From Telopea speciosissima (lineage: Eukaryota > Streptophyta > Magnoliopsida > Proteales > Proteaceae), in contig NC_057925.1 of NCBI RefSeq assembly GCF_018873765.1, positions 48,391,010-48,455,009 of the forward strand: a stretch of DNA of 64,000 nt, in the 5' to 3' direction. The notes under the pieces are model-generated. The model was not told the origin of the DNA and ran no database searches. It worked only from the letters and a program-made list of their open reading frames with translations. Of this stretch, positions 47,201 through 59,499 are shown one piece after another. The stretch's first letter is position 1. Each line of letters begins with the position of its first letter. A program made the translations under genes and the position numbers.

Positions 47201-49370
47201 TGAAGGTGTCAAAATGGTTGAGGCAGAGGCGTGATTCTCATGAGGTGAGGACTTGAGGCGAATCCTAACCCTAATCCCATTACCTTTTGACCTTTTGATT
47301 TCTACCTTTTACTTACGCCACTTCCCCACTCTGCTCTCTGTCCCTCACTTTCACTCTTTCTTCTCTGATCTCTCCTTTGTTTTTAGTCACTTTCTCTTCT
47401 CTCTTGGCTAATTCCAGTTGCAGATTTACAATAGAGTTCCATTAACCAATCCTGATTGAGAAGAAGAAGTTGAGACTCTCTCTGGTCAGGATAGGCTCCA
47501 AAGGGAGCCGGTTTGACTCGTTCGGGACTCTGCCGAGGAGATCTTGATGTTGTGGGCGATTCAGCAACTTAACCTGTCCAAGCAAAACGTCTCTTAAGCT
47601 CAAATTGGAGGCTTGTGGTGTCACCGTCTTACCATCTCTAATGGTATACTTTAAAATCCAACGCTTTATTTTTCCCTTTTTGCCACTATGTATGCTCCTT
47701 AATTTGGTTTTAGTTCTTTCCTGTGTTGTATCCCTTAAAGAGTTTTTTGAGTTTAGGGTAATGGAGATATTGCTGTTGATGCCTATCACCGATATAAGTT
47801 ACAACCCATATATAATACCAATCAGAATGTGAGACCCAAATGATCTATGGGGTTAATCAGATGTCTTTGACCATGAGATACTCTCACTCTTCCTCTTCTT
47901 TACGGATATCGTTCTTTAAACAGGAATGAAGGATAATGGGCTGAGTTCTTATAGATTTTTAATCGCATGGACCAGAACATTACCCATCAAGTAAAATATG
48001 AATGAAAAGAAAGAAGCTTGTAGATGACTTAGAGACATGAGTTATTTATGAGTAGATAATGGAATATTATTTCTTAAAAATATTTGTTGTTTGTAGATGG
48101 AAAGCTAAGTGGGGAAGTTAAAGGTTCGGTCTCTCTCGCCATTAATGTTATGTCTTATTGTTTGTTATAATTTGCAGGTATCTAGCCCCTTCTATGGTTT
48201 ATATGTCGAAAAATCTGATTTAATTATTCAAGTTCATTGGAATGGGTGGACTCAGGCAAATTTTTGTTTATACAAGAATGCTCAGGTACTCCTTGATTCT
48301 GAGGGAGAAGTTCATTTCCTGAAGGAGGAGACGTCCACTCGTCTGTAGGTTCTCCTGTAGGAAATAGAATAAAATTCTTTTCCGTCCTGTTTTGGAGAAA
48401 AGGATATGGGTAATGAGTGTATCTCTTCATCCACCTCATTGTATCTATTCTCATAAATTGAAATTCTTGAAATATTTTAGATTAATCCAAGTGGTTTGTG
48501 TCAATATGGTTACAAAGTTTTTCTGTACAAAGGTGAACAAACCACACAATCATTCAAATTAATTTAAAAAAGAGAGAGTGTGGATCCCACCTGGGTGCCA
48601 AATGTTAGGTGTGTGAGGTGGCCTGTAGATGGAATTTGAAGGAATTACCGATCAAGAATTCGATCAAGTTGACATAAACTAGTATCACGGTTACAAAAAC
48701 AAGTGGGGAGCAGGAAGCAAAGCTGAAGAGTTTAAGCTAGGGAAATGCCGGACATTAATCTTCAGAATCTCGAAGAGCATAAAATCCTTGGTTATATATC
48801 CTCATAATTGAGGAAATTTTGTTGAAACAAATTAATATCAATGTAATGGTTGTTGAAGGGTTACTATTTCAGTAAATGAAGTTCAGGTCTCCTGTTTTAG
48901 AACTTCAGATTCACGAAGCAAATAGAACATTCTCTCTTGAATCTTTTTTTTGTTTTTTTTGTTTTTTTTTTTGTGTTTACTTCTTGACCTTCAAGTCAAT
49001 CCGTAGAATTGGGTAAAGCATCCCAATATTGGAAGTTCCAACAAATCCAAAGAGACTTGCATCTCTGGAAGGATACAAAACTCAGGTTATTGAAACAGGG
49101 ACAGAGAGAGAGAGAGAGTCACACATAATCGCGGAGAATATCTAGCAAATGTTGTTGCCTTGACACACAGAGAGAGTCACACAGATAATCTTGGAGAATA
49201 TTGCACAAATGTTACATTTTCACAGAGAAGAGAGAGAGAGATGCATCCGCAGTACTTACAGAGTAGATAAATTCTAGCTAGTTGAACGGAGATGGTGAAC
49301 CAAATACATCTGTAACCTCTTTAAATATAGGCACAATTTCTTTCCCCTTTTTTTGGTGAAGAATATAGGC
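47201..49370. other. No convincing gene
   Basis: A minus-strand ORF at 47442-47789 includes ASNLSLRDVLLGQVKLLNRP and a plus-strand ORF lies at 48109-48348, but neither matches a family I know and no splice partners are apparent. (GA)n tracts occur around 49100-49240. Could contain a transcribed or decayed sequence. Confidence 0.3.
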
Positions 49371-49962
49371 ACAATTTCTTAGATCTACTAAATAAGAACC
49401 AAAATTACAAGGTAAGTAGGTTTCAAATTTGTTTTACATCCACTACTTTCCCTTTTGAAAAGATTTACTCAATCCTCAAAGTTGGTTAATGCTCATGCCA
49501 TGCAAGAATAAAATAAAATTAAACTTTCAAAATTGCCCTAAAAATATGTTTTAAACCAAGATGGGAAAATAGGAGGGAAAGGGGGGGGGGGGCAACTTTA
49601 TATTTATTTATTTTTTATTGTTTCTATTGTTTTCTATTCCAACAATTAAGGTGTACTTCCATTTGGATTCGATGTTATAGTTTTGTTTTTTATTTTTTTT
49701 AGGGGATAATAACCGCTTTGATTTCTACTCCTACAATTAAGGTGCACTTTCATTGGATTTCACAGTTTTTAAAACAATTATATGAGATTGGGGCAATTTT
49801 GGAAGTTTGTTTTTATTTTATTTTAACGTGGCATGACTACTAACCAACTTTGAGGATTATGTAAATCTTTTTAAAATAGAAAATAGTGGATGTAAAACAA
49901 ATTTGAAACCTATTTATCTTGTAATTTCCGTTCTTATCTAGTGGATCTAAGTAATTTTTCCT
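49371..49962. mobile_element. Foldback element with about 170-bp inverted arms
   Basis: Left arm 49371-49541 and right arm 49795-49962 are inverted relatives, for example GGTTTCAAATTTGTTTTACA against TGTAAAACAAATTTGAAACC, and CCTCAAAGTTGGTTA against TAACCAACTTTGAGG-like sequence. The centre contains a duplicated block (CAACAATTAAGGTGTACTTC and CTACAATTAAGGTGCACTTT). Non-coding. Confidence 0.65.
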
Positions 49963-50109
49963 TAAATATAATCCACTCCCCTTTAATCTCTTGTTTCTAA
50001 CCAGGTATCCCACTACCATGTTTTAATTTGCACAGACTTATATTACCCTAAATTAAGATTAACCGATTGGGCTTTTTGCATTTTTATAGCTGGACAGGAT
50101 ACTCTAACA

Positions 50110-50405
50110 TATGCAGGTTACCTAACATCAATTGACAAGATGGAAGCAGAACTATTTAGTATCTTGAAGGGGTGGAAGCATGCTAGGAAAGTAAAAATCA
50201 AACTCAAAGAAATATGGTGTAGTTGTAGAGATCTCAATGATATTCTACATCCTACTGATTACGTGAGAATACCATGGAACTTGGTTAATACCTTTCTTGA
50301 GTTTGCAGACTAACTAGTAATTTTACCAATATAAATTTTCTTTGGAGTAGGGTTAATAAACTTTTCCATGAAGTAAGATCTCTAGCTTATGAAGCAGTAG
50401 TAGAT
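50110..50405 (+). mobile_element. RNase H fragment of a non-LTR retrotransposon
   Basis: The frame from 50113 reads AGYLTSIDKMEAELFSILKG, then WKHARKVKIKLKEIWCSCRD and IPWNLVNTFLEF before stops. This fits the C-terminal RNase H region of plant L1-type elements (A..EAEA...GL..A...). Confidence 0.5.
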
Positions 50406-50881
50406 AAATGTAATATATATCCGAAAAAACAAAAACAAAAACAAATATGTATATGTCAATCGGTTTAAACGATTTATACTTCTGTTTGATGTTTCTCTTT
50501 CAGTTTTCATCCCTTTGTTTTAATTTATCGTTCCTGCTGCTTCCATTTAGTTGCTTTATTTACTCCTTTACAAAACCTTACTATTAAGGCAGCATTTTTA
50601 TAGTTTTGGGATGGAGGGTAAGCAGGATGAAATTAATTTTCTGGATCAACAGGAGGTGTAGGGGCCAATAGTGGTTTAGGAAAATTGTGTAACAAATCTG
50701 TTTTTTTTATTTAAATATTTAAAACCCCAATTAAGCAACGTAGCAATAATCATGTTCTTCCTTCCACTCAGTTATTCTATTGAGTAAATTACAAAATTGT
50801 TGTTAGTTGACTTACTTTTAACACAGTAAATTAATTAAGAATACTCTAACATGTGTCCCCTAATCAATGAGTATTTAATAG

Positions 50882-50962
50882 GTCTTTAGCTCAAATTGGT
50901 AGAGAACTTGTAACATGAGCATGTTCCAAGGGGATGGGGATTCGAATCCACTAAAGCTTTTT
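50882..50962 (+). other. tRNA-like sequence (tRNA relic or SINE head)
   Basis: TCTTTAGCTCAAATTGGTAG matches a tRNA D-arm/A box, and GGGGATTCGAATCCAC matches a T-arm/B box at the right distance. Between them a stem-loop would expose CAT, but position 33 is A instead of U and the acceptor ends pair poorly. A T run (polymerase III terminator-like) follows at 50960. More likely a SINE head or tRNA pseudogene than an active tRNA. Confidence 0.45.
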
Positions 50963-52419
50963 TTATTCAAATGTTCATAGCATAGTCAGTTATGGCACTA
51001 TTCCACAGAAAAATCTAACTTTAATGTCATCTTTGAAATCTGACATATTTTTATAATTACTTTGCTTATGTTAATGAGATATTTTAATTTTATGCTCAGG
51101 TTGGTAAACGATAAAATGATTTTACAAGGGTTTTTTTTTTTTTTTTTTTTTGTATAATTTAGAAGGAAATGACATTATTGTAATTAATATCAAATTTGGA
51201 AGAACAGCTTTTATTATCAAACGATATTTTTTTGTTCTATTATTGTTCCGAAAACGTTCTTCAGACCGTTACCAAACAGCCATATTTATACACCAAACGC
51301 CATTCCAAACCAAAAACGCCGAAGAAAGTTCCTAACCAAGAACGTTTGTTCTTTACCAAGACCGTTACCAAACATAGCCTAAATGATCCACAAGTTAAAT
51401 CTAATAGTCCATCTTTCATAAGATCCATTTCTTCCCTCTCAATGGCCCGTGTTTCAAACAATTTTGTTAAAGCAAATATGTTGTGTTAACTAGATTTAAT
51501 GAAGATTAACTCATAATGCTATGGCCAACGTGTCCACAAAATTTAATTGCTAATCGTGCAATTATAACCAATAGGACCGAGTTTTCCTTAAGCCATAATG
51601 AAGTGGAATGACTCGACCAAGCTATCCTAATTACTATTGGGGATAAGATTCTGCAAGTACCATAGGGAGCACACCAATGAGGGGTGATGGAACAATTTTG
51701 TAAATGGGAGACAGAGAAGTCATCCAAATTTGACTTATAGCTCATCAAGTTATTTTTCTATCACAGTGTTGCACTTAGCATCCATCCAAATTTAACATCT
51801 CTCTCGCATCCAGGAATTTTCTCTTCTACCGAAAGGTTAAAATGACTAAATGAGTTTCTTCCTCGGTTAGGAACCTGGAACCAAGGATTCAAAACTCGGA
51901 ATCAGGATCTGAACTGGTTCCAGCCAGTTATGATCCAGATTGGCTGAAAAGTTCCACCCTAAGTTTTGGTGCATAGCTACCGCTCCAACTCAGGCAGAAA
52001 CAGGCCGCTACAGTTTTCTGAAACTGTGACTTCCCTACCACACCCTGGAGATCTTCTTTTCCTAAACTTCCCCATCATGGTTTTAGGTACCAGTATCGGA
52101 TGGCTGACTAACAGTTTTTGGTTGTTAATAAACCATTGTTTTGATCCTGCATTGTCCCAATAACGCCGATTGATACTGGCAACGACCGATACTGTGAACT
52201 ACACCCATGTTCCCCATTCCCAACTCGAGTTGCTTTCGGACCAAAGAAGGGCAAAAATATGCCTTCAGTCTTTCGCAAAGCAGGATCCAAGATTTAAGCA
52301 AACAATACCTAGTTCTCTGAATAGATTGGTAGTTCCAACATCACCTGTATACATAATCTTTATATATTCTGCACACACATACACACACATACACACACAC
52401 ACACACACACACAAAGAGC

Positions 52420-52425
52420 TTTATT
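52420..52425 (-). terminator. Poly(A) signal for the 52.6-kb gene
   Basis: AATAAA on the minus strand about 150 bases after the stop codon, followed by a (GT)n tract (52370-52413 as CA on the plus strand). Confidence 0.5.
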
Positions 52426-52569
52426 TATAGTACTGAAAGGCAGAAAATGAAGACTTTAATCTCAAGCTAGTATAACAGATTCCACTTATTGATGAAGATG
52501 TGACCCTAGTAAGACCTCAAACTTGAGATTCATGGCAATGTGGGTCGACCCATTCCCTCATGGAACCCT

Positions 52570-53109
52570 TTACTTGTTAACATTTACTTTGCCACCACCA
52601 ACAAGTTCACGCAGGCTATCCACCTTATTTTCCCGCCCTGATCCTGTGTACTTTCTGTCTGCTTCCTTCAACTTCTGCTTAAACCGCTGCTTCCGCCTAC
52701 TTGCGTTCAGCTCTTGCTGCTTTGCTTGTGAAGGAGGAGCACCGTGTGGTCCCAAGTAGATCTTTTCCTCTTCCTTTTTGGCCTGCCCGTTCTTACAAAA
52801 CACATTAGTTTTAGTGTAAGAGTTAACAAATCTTTAAATGGTTCTACACAAAAGAGGGGGGGGGAGGGGGGGGGGGGGAGGGTTACTCTCCTTTTGAGTG
52901 CTTAGAATGATACATGAACACAAAATGTACTATCAACTTCAATCTCAGATAAGTTTCAGATGTGCAAACACCAACAACAGTTCAGGGGGAAAAAAGGTGA
53001 AAAAACATTTTGATGCTCACCTTGGGAGAAGGTTTCAAGTCATTCACTTCTGAAACATCAGGCTTACTCGACTCTCCTACCAAGCTTGGTATCACGAATC
53101 CTTCAGTGT
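52570..53109 (-). CDS. 3' exons of an unrecognised gene
   Basis: Two exons, 53109-53021 and 52791-52570, join across a GT-AG intron in frame and end in TAA. They encode about 103 residues: TEGFVIPSLVGESSKPDVSE, then KPSPK joined to NGQAKKEEEKIYLGPHGAPP, a basic helix-like SRRKQRFKQKLKEADRK, and RENKVDSLRELVGG near the end. The composition (acidic linker, then KIYLGPHGAPPSQ, then a basic helix) looks like a conserved plant protein, possibly nuclear, but I do not recognise the family. The upstream exon must end one base into a codon. A candidate is 54466-54335. The 5' end of the gene was not found and may lie beyond the retroelement block. Confidence 0.6.
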
Positions 53110-56100
53110 CTGGGAGAAACCAAAAGAAAAATTCTTGAAATCTATGTTACCACACAGCCAAATAATAAAAAATTTCAGAAGACAAAATCCAAATAAAAGA
53201 ATATTATGATAAATAATGAAGCCTATATGAGGAGAGGGTTCTCTGAGCAGGCAGCATAGAGATCGCACCAATGAGAGCAACAAAATGTTTTCATGCATAG
53301 GGGCAGAGAGGTCATTTAACGTGAAGAGAAGAGAGATCAAGAGAAAGTTGATAACAATGATATCATCTTAGGTCACCTCAATAAGGTGTCCCATATTTTA
53401 TAACACTTATTCAAAAGGAAAAATCAAAGAAAAGGTCCTGGGACCAGATGGGTGAAGAAACAACATAGAAGTTCCTCTCCAATAGTGGGCTATCTTTCCA
53501 CAAGAGATCTCACAAAATTTCCAAGCTACCATATACTGTAAATCATTGAAAGATAAGGTCAGCTACATGGATCCTGTTTCACCTTTTAACCCTATTCAAA
53601 GTCATATTTGTTGACTACTTGTCAAACCTAACCCATGCAAGTCTTACCACTTCCCCAGGGTTCATGCCAGAGCATTTGGCAAAGTTTTTCACAATGTTGT
53701 GAACCAAATGCACCAAACCCCTCCTTTATCCAGGCTTGAGACCAACAGCACATAAACAATGGCGGAGTTCATTGAAAGTACGGGAATCAATCTTGAACCA
53801 GGGAAGAACCAATGGGTGATCAATTGCAACAAGATCGATGATTTAGGGAAGAACAGAATTCAATAACAGAATTTTTTTTTTCTCTTTTATTTTAAATAGG
53901 AAAGAAAAAAGTATATGACTTGGGCATCCCACCCAGCTTGCAACCGTATTTCATAGCCCATCTTGCAACTCACAAGGAAAAACAGGACAAAGCCTCATAT
54001 CTTTTCTTTCTGTCTAAATCGTTGGTCATGGGTATAACCCCTACTCTTTATTTATAACTTCATGTAAATAAGCAAAATAGGAAACTCTTGTGCATGGTAG
54101 GTAGAGTCGCTTAAAATAGAAACTAGGAGTGGATTGTAGCATATCTATCCAACCAAGCTAGAAACGCTACTAAAATAAAAACTAACACTAATCAGTCTAA
54201 TCCCATATAGGACTTGGATCCCTAATATTTGGCCCATTACAATAATAATAACCTTTGGTCTGTTCATTACCCATATAAACCGTTGGGCACTCAAAATTAA
54301 GCATATTGGTCCATTCTTGGCCCAGTTTGATAGCCTAATTTGCTGCTGGCCTTCTTGTTCTTCTGAGCTGCATCAGAAAGATAGGGCTTCTGCTCCAGTT
54401 CAGGGAATTTTTTGAGCAAACCATTTCTCAAGAGAGCAAAAGGCCCTCTCGAGATGCATAGCCTCACTTACAAGTGACCAATGGAGAACTTAGCCACAAA
54501 AAACCCAAAACAACTGAGCAAGGGTAAAATTCTGAGCGACAATATAAACTTCTTTAGGCCCCTTGCATCTCAAGGAAGGGGAAGGGGTGTGAAGGTCCAC
54601 CTCTTCAACGGCCCAACTAACCAATTCACAATAACAGCACGCCTTTAACCTTTTTTCCCAATGAATAATTAGAACGGTATATCTTCCCAGTTCAGTTAAT
54701 CTTGGGGGATCCACCTCCAAATTAACACAAAATAATAACTCATCTAAAATTACTAAATCCAATAATACTCATTCAACCACCATCAGAGAAAACATTATGT
54801 TAGATTGGTGAACTAAATGCACTACTAAAATTGATCAAGAGTTCAATACATTGCAAAAATTAGCATCTGTAATATTACTGAATTTCACACGCAGAGTTGA
54901 AATAGCAAGAGAATATGTAGACGAGTTAGGCCAATAATATCGGGCAGTCTGCACCTGTCCTGTTGGCAAAAACTCCTCTTTTGGAGACAATTTATTTATA
55001 ATTTCACAACTTTAGACTTAATGGGTTGTACAGTACATATATTGGTCAGATCCAATAAATTCCAATTCCTGTCACCCTTACAGTGACAGAAAGAGCTCGC
55101 AAACTCATCCTCACCCCAAAAACTGCCATTTAAGTTTTTATATTCACTTGCATGGTATAAGCAAATTCTTTTTTAAATATCAGTTGTAAGAAGGGTCAAT
55201 GTTCTTGTCCAACCAGTACACTCCACCATTATTAGGGTTCTCAGATGCCAAGGATGTATTAAAAATCTCCTCTTCCTCATTCCAGCAGAGAAAAGCCACC
55301 CCCCAACATAGTAGATCCTTTAGAGCCTTTAGAGTAGTATGAGGCTGCAACTTGACCTCCTCTTTCTATTGCCCATCCATGAAAACCCTGTCCTAAGTCT
55401 ACCGACCTCTGATAGCACTGAACACTCCTTCACAATCTTCCTTCATAAGTTAAATATGCTCAATTGCTAGAATTGGCGATTTAAAATATCAGAAACATGT
55501 TTTCAAAAGCGACAAGTATTAAAACACCTAAACATACCTAAGTAGGTGTTTAATATAATAGCAAAATGGAAAGTTAAGGCTATTCAATGGCCTAATCACA
55601 ATGTAAAGGTAAGCGGTGTTGTGTAGTTACATAAAAACTAAAATAGAAAAATGAGGTTAGATTTACTTCTACCACCACCCTCTCATTTGTTCTATTTGGC
55701 ATAGTTTTGTAACGAATCTCTGAGGATAGTACACATTTTATGGGGTACCGATTGTGGGAATTCGAGGAAATTAATTACTCTATGAAAAACTTAGGTTAAG
55801 CAGCTCATTCCCTTCAAGGCAGTGACTTAGTAAGAAAGTGCCATTACATCAATTTGTTAGGGATCACAAGTGCATTTAAAACAAATACAGGGGTTATTGA
55901 GTTGAGTCTGAATCTTAATCTGACACTTCAGAACTCATAGCACCATGCCACCATAGAAATTCTGTCAGTAGCCTTCCGGTCCTTCCCTATAAATTGAGAA
56001 GAAAAACAACATATACTATCATTGAAGGGAATGATGTGGAGGTGAGTGAAGGAATTGAACAGAACTAGTTTCACTTTGATAGTTTCTCATCCTCCATGAT

Positions 56101-56236
56101 GGAATACATGTGAATTTGTTTGGGAATTTAAAGGTGCTGCAAGTCTGCACCATCAGGTTCTATTATCCCTACTCTCTATCTAAGTAAAATAATTGGAAAG
56201 CAGTGGAGGGAGGAACGATGGAAAAGTTCTTCATAC
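53110..56236. other. Mostly non-coding stretch
   Basis: Probably intron or 5' region of the minus-strand gene ending at 52570. Apart from the candidate exon I see no clear gene or element. Confidence 0.3.
54335..54466 (-). CDS. Candidate additional exon of the 52.6-kb gene
   Basis: A minus-strand stretch reads RGPFALLRNGLLKKFPELEQ and KPYLSDAAQKNKKASSKL with a protein-like composition. It starts after a TAAG acceptor and ends one base past a codon, exactly the phase needed to join 53109 (creating an Asp codon). The donor would have to be GC (GCTATC), which is weak. Could equally be chance or a fragment. Confidence 0.25.
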
Positions 56237-56821
56237 CATCATAAAGATATCATTTTTAGCTTTAGGGCCAAGTTTCCCAAACTTATGGGAGGTGCTATGA
56301 ACATATCCAGCACATCCCCATGGTCGTATATGTCCCAAAGTGGGTTTTGCACCTTTCTACAATTCATAGAGAGTGGAAGGAACTGACTGTGATGGCACTC
56401 TGTTAAGGCTATAGGTTGCGGTCAGAAGAAGGTCCCCCCAGAAGGATATTGGGAGGTTAGCCTGCGCCATCATCGACCTAACCATATCTAAAAATGTTCC
56501 ATTCCTTCATTCCGCTACACCATTTTGTTGCGGGGTGTAAGGAATAGTAAATTTCCTGATGATTCCTTTTTCCTCACACAATTCTTTAAACTGTTCTTAC
56601 AGATATACGTGCCCTCAGTCAATGCGTAGAGTTTTTAAACTCTTGTCTTGTTAATTCGCAACCTCTGCTACAAAGCGTTTGAAGAAATCTAATTTTTCAT
56701 AGCGGTGAGGGATCAAGAAGACATATCGCAAATAATCGTCAAAAAAGGTAAGGAAATAAGCACTATGGCGAGCCTTCACACTCATTGGTCCACAGATGTC
56801 TGAATGGACAAGCTCTAGGGT

Positions 56822-57886
56822 TTAAGTTGCTCGGACTGCCTTTTCAAAAGGCTTCAGATGGGCCTTACCAGCTAAACATATTTCACATGTCAGTAGGTTG
56901 ACTTTAGCGAGTAGGCCAAGAAGGCCTTCTCTAGCTAACCTTGTCATCCTGTCACGACCTATGTGTCTAGTATGTAATGCAATAGATTCTGAATTATTAT
57001 CAGTATTAATCACAAAAGATGAAGAAGAAACCACAAGATTTATTAAATCTACTTTAATAAAACCAATCTCGAACTTACATTGTCTAAATAAACTACCATC
57101 CAAATGTATCTCAAACAAATCACCATAAAAAATAAATGAATATCCCAAAGTTAAAAATGTTGTAACTAAAAGTAGATTATGTATGATTTCCGATGCAAAT
57201 AGCACATCATGAAGAAGTACGATGTGCCCAACACATAAGGTGAACTGGTAGATAACAACTCCAAAAACCGTTTCACTTGTATCATTTCCTATGTAGATAT
57301 TCTGGGAGTCATCCAGAATCTTCATATAATCTACAAATCTCCCTGGATCACGCGCTATGTGTCTTGTTGCTCTTGTATCCACAATCCAATCATATTGGGT
57401 ATGGGCAACCAAAACATGTGTACATACAAAAGTACAGAGAGAGGGATACACTTCAGTGCAATCACGAGCGAAGTACCCCATCTTCTTGCAGTTATAGCAT
57501 TTGACCTTGGTAAGATCTCTTTTTCCATTTGGCTTACCACGTTTGCGCTTGGTGGATTTGCCTCCACTTGGTGTTTGATTCTGTGCCAGCACCCGATTCT
57601 CTGCTTTCCTTTGTCTTTTGCGCTTAGAACCAGAGGTCTTGCGCTGCCCCGCTTGGGCAACAAGGGATTGAGTATGGGTCGCCTCTTGGCACTCCGACTC
57701 TAGTTCCACATGAGCAGCGATTTCATTGAAAGTTTCAACACCGTAGTTAAGAACTATTTTTATTTGGGCCCAAGAATCAGGTAAAGTCCTAATGACGACT
57801 TGAACCTGTTGTTCATCGATAAGGTTTACCCCATCATCATCCAATTTTCTTATCATGTCCTTCACAACCCTAAGGTATTCAGTCAT
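56822..57886 (-). pseudogene. copia gag C-terminus, zinc knuckle, protease and pre-integrase ORF
   Basis: 354 codons. In order: gag C-terminal part (MTEYLRVVKDMIRKL, AHVELESECQEA), a basic stretch, a CCHC-type knuckle in which the His is replaced (CYNCKKMGYFARDC), protease (DWIVDTRATRHIA) and the pre-integrase motif (RHIGRDRMTRLAREGLLG, CEICLAGKAHLKPF). The protease active site reads DTR instead of the needed D-S/T-G, and the knuckle has Tyr for His. The ORF is open but its enzyme should be dead. Confidence 0.75.
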
Positions 57887-58284
57887 GGTTGCTTAGGGTC
57901 CTTACGGTACATTTCAAACTTCCAGGTCATGGCCCGCAGCCTTGTAGTTGATGTACCGCCACAATCTAACTTGACATGTTCCCACATGGACTTGACAGTT
58001 TCACACTTCACATATTGGCCGATAAGATCGTCGTGCATGCAGCTCAACATAATAAAGCATGCAATACGATCCTTTTTAAACCAAGCATCATAAGCCTCTT
58101 TATCTTGATAGTGATAGACAGTAGAATCCTCATCAGGTTTTGCCATCTCAGTTGTTAGGTGTTCAAGGCATTCTTGCTCATTGAGTAAGAACTGAATCTT
58201 ACGATGCCACATGTCATAGTTGGTTCCATCCAACTTATTGCCTTGGTTAAGGTCAGCAGCAACGACGGTCTTGGTGGTCATCAC
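57883..58284 (-). pseudogene. copia gag N-terminal ORF
   Basis: 133 codons with NYDMWHRKIQFLLNEQECLE, YDAWFKKDRIACFIMLSCM and WKFEMYRKDPKQP: the UBN2-type gag of copia elements. It ends in TGA, which overlaps the ATG of the next ORF as ATGA at 57886-57883. Relatives read straight on here, so one base appears lost. Confidence 0.75.
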
Positions 58285-59330
58285 TACATTCCATAATATG
58301 CAAGGGAGGACATTTAGTACACATTCAAAAAAAAAATTTCAAGAAACCCTGGTTAAAATTAATGGTTCTCTTCTTCACAAGGTGAGACCAAAAATTTCAA
58401 TAAGCTCATAATCAAATATCACAAGTATATGGATTTAAGAACGTATAATTTTAATCGATTTCGAACAACAGAAAGTCAAGAAGGAAATGGCATCTCCTAA
58501 CCACATAATAATACGCCATACATCGGATGCAAAAGGATCCCACATAAAAAACCTATATTGGTACTTGAAGTGATATGTCAAATCAATACAAGAAAATGAT
58601 ACGCATTGCAGTAGCTTCCCTTTACATGGCTTCTCAAAAGATAAAATTTAAATTATAATCATCTCTTTATATTCAAGAATTCTACTACATCACTATTAAG
58701 GAGCACCGCACTTTGCATCACATTTAAATACCAACTCTATCGCACATACATAAAAAACATAACCCTTACACAAGCACCAATAAATTTTTCATCCTATAGA
58801 ATATAACATAAATAACATGGATTGCATGGGATGGAGTTTGATATCGTTTCCCTAATGGTACGAGTCAAACAAAACCAATACCGCCACGGGAAGGTATTGT
58901 TAACATCTTCATTATTTTAAACATCTCCAAATTTGTTTCTATATCACATGAGAAAAATATGGGATGATATAGGATGACTCCCTTTCTACCATTTTCTTCC
59001 CATGGATTTCTTGCTAATGGGCAACCACAACACAAAAATAGATCAACCCACAAAATAAAATTCACTCATTGCAAGAAATCCCTCAATAGGAGATGCACTC
59101 ATAATAAGAATCACACAAAACATCTCTTCTTGAATGGGACAAAAATTAATCCTATCACAATATTAGGATCCCATCCAAGAAGCACGTGGAGCCTAACAAA
59201 TTCAAGAAACCACATGTGCAGCCCTAACAAACTCAAGAAAAAGACACATGGGCTTCAAACAAAATAAAAGAAAAAAAAAAGGTTTTTTTTCCTGTTTCTA
59301 CCTAACCTTTTTTTTTTCTTTCTTTTCTCT

Positions 59331-59499
59331 TCCCCGCGAGGAGCTGCCCAGGCGCACTCCAGCAGCAGCAGTAGCAGACCGTGGCCTGCGGCTGCCACGG
59401 CTATGTGCAACCAGGCCGTTGGTCTTCGCGTGAGGGCAGCAACCGTTGGCCGTGGCCAGCAGCTACTGCAACCATAAATAAATAAAAAAAAGGTACGTG
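59331..59499. other. GC-rich spacer at the centre of the inverted repeat
   Basis: About 170 bases between the arms, GC-rich (CAGCAGCAGCAGTAGCAG, GCCGTTGG and GGCCGTGGCCAGCAG words) in an otherwise AT-rich region, with pyrimidine- and purine-rich flanks that still pair with each other. No gene recognised. Confidence 0.55.

Larger units (their letters stand above)
56237..59330 (-). mobile_element. Ty1/copia element, left arm of a giant inverted repeat
   Basis: Reads outward from the centre on the minus strand: about 1 kb of untranslated 5' region (59330-58290), gag, zinc knuckle, protease, pre-integrase and a broken integrase core (56820-56245, with LELVHSDICGPMS and FTIPYTPQQNGVAE). It stops abruptly near 56240, so reverse transcriptase, RNase H and a 3' LTR are absent. 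I could not identify an LTR boundary or primer-binding site. It pairs with 59500-62690 on the other strand. Confidence 0.8.

Noticed and set aside
47442-47789. 115-codon minus-strand ORF
   Set aside because: No family recognised, no start context and no splice partners; left as non-coding.
55190-55370. Minus-strand frame with LKALKDLLCWGVAFLCWNEE
   Set aside because: 57 open codons look protein-like, but there are no matching splice sites or known family; open length is not unusual by chance.
57359-57703. Plus-strand ORFs antisense to the left copia arm
   Set aside because: Mirror images of gag and protease coding sequence, with no similarity of their own.
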